Shown here: piece by piece, positions 12,123-14,430 of the stretch
Layout: each line of letters opens with the position of its first letter
Numbering within the stretch: the stretch's first letter is position 1
Program-made: the position numbers and the translations under genes
Notes under the pieces: generated by a model
Told to the model about the DNA's origin: nothing
What the model saw: the letters and a program-made list of their open reading frames with translations, nothing else
Databases searched by the model: none
Source: Desulfobacterales bacterium
GTDB lineage: Bacteria; Desulfobacterota; Desulfobacteria; Desulfobacterales; UBA2174_A
Assembly (NCBI GenBank): GCA_025454075.1
Contig: JALOPD010000103.1
Location: 1 to 14,430 of the forward strand
Direction of reading: 5' to 3'
DNA: 14,430 bases

Positions 12123-13814
12123 ATGCCTAAGATGACCGCCATGGATGCTGCGATTTCGATCCTTTACGACGAGGGGGTCCGCCACATTTTCGGAATACCC
12201 GGAGCCGGGATCCTGCCGTTTTACAAATCGATGATGAACCACGGCAAGATCAAGCACTTGATTACCCGGCACGAGGAGGGGGCCATCCACATGGCCGACG
12301 GCTACGCCCGGGCGATCAACACCGTGGGGGTCTGCGCCGCCACCTCCGGACCCGGCGCGTCCAATTTCGTGACGGGCCTCTACACCGCCCAGGTGGATTC
12401 CATACCGATCCTGGCGATTACCGGACAGAACGTACGGGCGCAGTTGGGACGCGAAGCCTTCCAGGCCGTGGATATCGCCGAAATCTGCAAGCCCATCACC
12501 AAGAAAAGCTACTGCGTCAAAGAGCCCGCCATGGTGCCATGGGTTTTCCGTGAAGCCTTCCGGATCATGCGCGAGGGAAGGCCGGGGCCGGTCCTGATCG
12601 ACCTGCCGCTCGATGTGCAGAAAGGTGAAATCATCTACGACCCGGAGGCGGACTGCTCGCTCTCCTTTCAAAGCCAGGGCCCCAACGCTGCCGCTATCCG
12701 CAAAGCCATCGACCTGGTTCTGGCCGCCAAGCAGCCGGTCATGCTATTGGGGGGAGGGGTCATCATCGCCGAAGCCTGCGATCTCTTCGTTCAATTGGCG
12801 GAACACCTTCAGACCCCCGTGGTGACAACCTACATGGGAAAAAGCGGCATTCCATACTCTCACCCCCTGGCAGCGGGCCATGTCGGCATCCAGTGCAACA
12901 CGCGCTCCGGCAACAAGACCTTTCTCGAATCGGATCTCGTGCTTGCCGTCGGCGTGCGTTTCAACGACCGCCACACCGGGGACGTCGCGACCTACACCGC
13001 CAACCGCAAGTTCATCCATATCGACATCGACCCCGGCCAGCTCGGAAAGAACATCATGCCTGAGTTGGGCATCGTTTCCGATGCGAAAAAAGCGCTTTCC
13101 GCCCTGCTCGCAGAGGCCAAAAAGCGCCGGCCGGCCGCCAGGCCGTCCCCGTGGGCGGCGGCGATCCCGGAGGTCAAGGCTTCGCTGAAGCGCCGGATGG
13201 ACTACGACAACATCCCCATCAAGGCGCCGCGCGTTTACAAGGAGATCAACGAGTTCTTCGGCCCGGAGACCATCTTCGTGACCTGCATCGGCCTCAACCA
13301 GATCTGGTCCGGCCAGATGCAGGAAATTGAAAAGCCCCGCCACTACCTGGACTGCGGCGGCGCCGGCCCTCTGGGATGGGACCTGCCGGCCGCCATCGGA
13401 GCCAAGGTTGCGCGGCCGGACAAGCAGGTGGTGCAGGTGGTGGGCGACTATGGGTTCCAGTTCTGCATGGAGGAGCTGCCGGTCGCGGTGATGTACAATG
13501 TGCCCTTCATCATCCTGGTCCTCAACAATGGGTACCTGGGCCTCATCCGGCAGGCTGAAAAGTACGTCTACGAAATGGAATGCGAGGTGCAGATCTGGTA
13601 TGACGGCGTCAACGAGGGCCGCGGCTTCGATTTTGTGAAGTTCGCCGAGGCCTGCGGCGCGAAAGGCGAACGGGTCACCGACCCCGCCCAGCTGAAGGCC
13701 GCCTTCAAACGCGCGCAGGAATCCGGCGGCCCCTACGTCATCGACATCGTCCTGGAGCAGTCCACCGACTGTTCCATGGGGGTTTCCATCGCCTCCATCC
13801 GCGAATTCGAATAA
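12123..13814 (+). CDS. gcl: Glyoxylate carboligase-like ThDP enzyme (tartronate-semialdehyde synthase)
   Basis: Predicted to join two glyoxylates into tartronate semialdehyde plus CO2, feeding glycerate. The 563 residues show the three ThDP-enzyme domains: PYR (about 1-175, with SGPGASNFVTG and GRPGPVLIDLPLDV), central (about 195-330, with HTGDVATYT and GIVSDAKKAL), and PP (about 360-540, with GGAGPLGWDLPAAIG, Mg site GDYGFQF from Asp442, and NNGYLGLIRQ from Asn468). GPLGW, LGLIRQ, FQAVDI and the SMG-EFE tail mark it as Gcl rather than acetolactate synthase. The ATG at 12123 is chosen over one at 12105 because AAAGGA lies 9 bases upstream and MPKM aligns with E. coli MAKM. With this start, residue 51 is Glu (RHEEGA), whereas E. 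coli Gcl has Val51. The enzyme may therefore differ in mechanism or substrate. Acetolactate synthase-like activity is the alternative. A strong terminator follows. Confidence 0.85.
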   Translation: MPKMTAMDAAISILYDEGVRHIFGIPGAGILPFYKSMMNHGKIKHLITRHEEGAIHMADGYARAINTVGVCAATSGPGASNFVTGLYTAQVDSIPILAITGQNVRAQLGREAFQAVDIAEICKPITKKSYCVKEPAMVPWVFREAFRIMREGRPGPVLIDLPLDVQKGEIIYDPEADCSLSFQSQGPNAAAIRKAIDLVLAAKQPVMLLGGGVIIAEACDLFVQLAEHLQTPVVTTYMGKSGIPYSHPLAAGHVGIQCNTRSGNKTFLESDLVLAVGVRFNDRHTGDVATYTANRKFIHIDIDPGQLGKNIMPELGIVSDAKKALSALLAEAKKRRPAARPSPWAAAIPEVKASLKRRMDYDNIPIKAPRVYKEINEFFGPETIFVTCIGLNQIWSGQMQEIEKPRHYLDCGGAGPLGWDLPAAIGAKVARPDKQVVQVVGDYGFQFCMEELPVAVMYNVPFIILVLNNGYLGLIRQAEKYVYEMECEVQIWYDGVNEGRGFDFVKFAEACGAKGERVTDPAQLKAAFKRAQESGGPYVIDIVLEQSTDCSMGVSIASIREFE

Positions 13815-13822
13815 GCGAACCC

Positions 13823-13865
13823 TGAAAAAAGCCTGCGGCGCCGTTCGGCGCTCCAGGCTTTTTTA
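13823..13865 (+). terminator. Rho-independent terminator after gcl
   Basis: Starting 9 bases after the gcl stop, AAAAAAGCCTG pairs with CAGGCTTTTTT and an inner GGCGCC pairs (with one wobble) with GGCGCT around the loop GTTC. The stem is followed by a T-run and would end the gcl transcript, so the next gene needs its own promoter. The A-run on the other side means it could also act on the minus strand, but no gene ends there. Confidence 0.9.
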
Positions 13866-13938
13866 TTTGGATGCCGCCGGCGGAAGGGCCCGGGCATGGA
13901 TAGGCCGGCCGTTCCCTCCCGGATCGCGCCCGGCGATG

Positions 13939-13967
13939 GTGACATCCTGCTTGACATGCGCTATAAC
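13939..13967 (+). promoter_or_regulatory. Candidate sigma-70 promoter of the aldolase gene
   Basis: GTGACA at 13939-13944 and TATAAC at 13962-13967 are 17 bases apart, each matching the sigma-70 consensus at 5 of 6 positions. Transcription would start near 13974, leaving a leader of about 65 bases before the aldolase ATG at 14039. It lies just after the gcl terminator, which fits a separately controlled gene. The 224-base gap otherwise shows no clear palindromic operator. Confidence 0.55.
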
Positions 13968-14038
13968 TGCTTCGACAACGGTTCAATCGACAATGACGAT
14001 AAACAAGGCCGGTGCATCGGCCGCGAGAGGAGACGGGA

Positions 14039-14430
14039 ATGAAGCCTTCGGATCTGCATGGAATCTTTCCACCTATAACGACCCCGTTCGTCGGCGGGAA
14101 AGTAGCTTACGACCAGCTCGCCGGCAACATCGCCAGGTGGAACAAAACCGGGCTCAAGGGCTATGTGGCCTTCGGCTCGAACGGCGAGTACGTCTATCTG
14201 AGCGATGAGGAAAAGCTCGAGGTGGTCAAAACCGTTGCAGCGTCGGCCGCGCCGGGCATGAAGGTCATCGCCGGGACCGGCTGCGAGTCCACTTGGCAGA
14301 CGATTCAGTTGACCAATGCGTGCGCCCGGCTCGGCGCCCACGCAGCGCTGGTGGTCACCCCCTTCTATTACGGCGGGCGCATGAACGAGGTCGCGCTTTT
14401 CCAGCACTTCACCGCCGTCGCCGACCAAAG
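14039..14430 (+). CDS. DapA-family aldolase, likely 4-hydroxy-2-oxoglutarate aldolase (3' end outside window)
   Basis: This is the first 130 residues of a class I (Schiff-base) aldolase of the DHDPS/NAL family. The closest resemblance I recognise is to eukaryotic HOGA1, which splits 4-hydroxy-2-oxoglutarate into glyoxylate and pyruvate. Shared landmarks are GIFPPITTPF (8-17), FGSNGEY in place of the GTTGE typical of DapA (45-51), AGTGCEST, and VVTPFYYGGRM with the conserved active-site tyrosine. The Schiff-base lysine lies past the window edge, so it cannot be checked. The ATG at 14039 has GAGGAG about 8 bases upstream. The gene follows gcl and its terminator with its own promoter. Supplying or using glyoxylate next to gcl supports the HOGA reading. 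Dihydrodipicolinate synthase or another 2-oxo acid aldolase remains possible. Confidence 0.85.
   Translation, partial: MKPSDLHGIFPPITTPFVGGKVAYDQLAGNIARWNKTGLKGYVAFGSNGEYVYLSDEEKLEVVKTVAASAAPGMKVIAGTGCESTWQTIQLTNACARLGAHAALVVTPFYYGGRMNEVALFQHFTAVADQ

Noticed and set aside
1..14430. Insertion sequences, phage genes, CRISPR arrays, tRNAs
   Set aside because: No transposase motifs, regularly spaced direct repeats or cloverleaf sequences were seen on either strand.

Overview
The window reads as a GC-rich (about 60-65% by eye) chromosomal segment of a Gram-negative bacterium. Proteobacterial-type binding-protein ABC transport, exported periplasmic proteins and E. coli-like Ugp and Glc proteins fit a proteobacterium or a member of Desulfobacterota. 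The lineage call is a weak inference. No rRNA, tRNA, CRISPR array, transposase or phage gene was seen.

Left third (1-4783): a glycerol-3-phosphate (or glycerophosphodiester) uptake operon on the minus strand, in the classical order ugpB-ugpA-ugpE-ugpC, with ugpC cut by the window edge. A divergent exported glycerophosphodiester phosphodiesterase lies beside it and would make the substrate in the periplasm. Both ugpB and ugpA carry an internal deletion that also shifts the reading frame, so the transporter looks inactivated unless these are assembly errors. ugpE, the visible part of ugpC and the phosphodiesterase look intact.

Middle (4784-10304): an MFS permease of unknown substrate on the minus strand, divergent from a two-gene glycolate oxidase operon on the plus strand. 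The first gene fuses GlcD and GlcE into one 859-residue flavoprotein. The second, starting 3 bases later at a TTG codon, is the iron-sulfur subunit GlcF. A perfect 22-bp inverted repeat acts as a likely bidirectional terminator between glcF and the convergent FAH-family gene.

Right third (10279-14430): a FAH-family hydrolase/lyase gene and a divergent IclR-family regulator share an AT-rich promoter region holding two tandem palindromic 15-mers. Then come a glyoxylate carboligase-like ThDP enzyme, a strong terminator, a good promoter, and the start of a DapA-family aldolase resembling 4-hydroxy-2-oxoglutarate aldolase.

Taken together, the middle and right parts form a coherent glyoxylate node: glycolate to glyoxylate (GlcDE-GlcF), glyoxylate to tartronate semialdehyde (Gcl), and 4-hydroxy-2-oxoglutarate to glyoxylate plus pyruvate (aldolase), with an IclR-type regulator between them. 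The most interesting single observation is that the Gcl-like protein has glutamate at position 51, where E. coli Gcl famously has valine. No wholly unknown system could be demonstrated.
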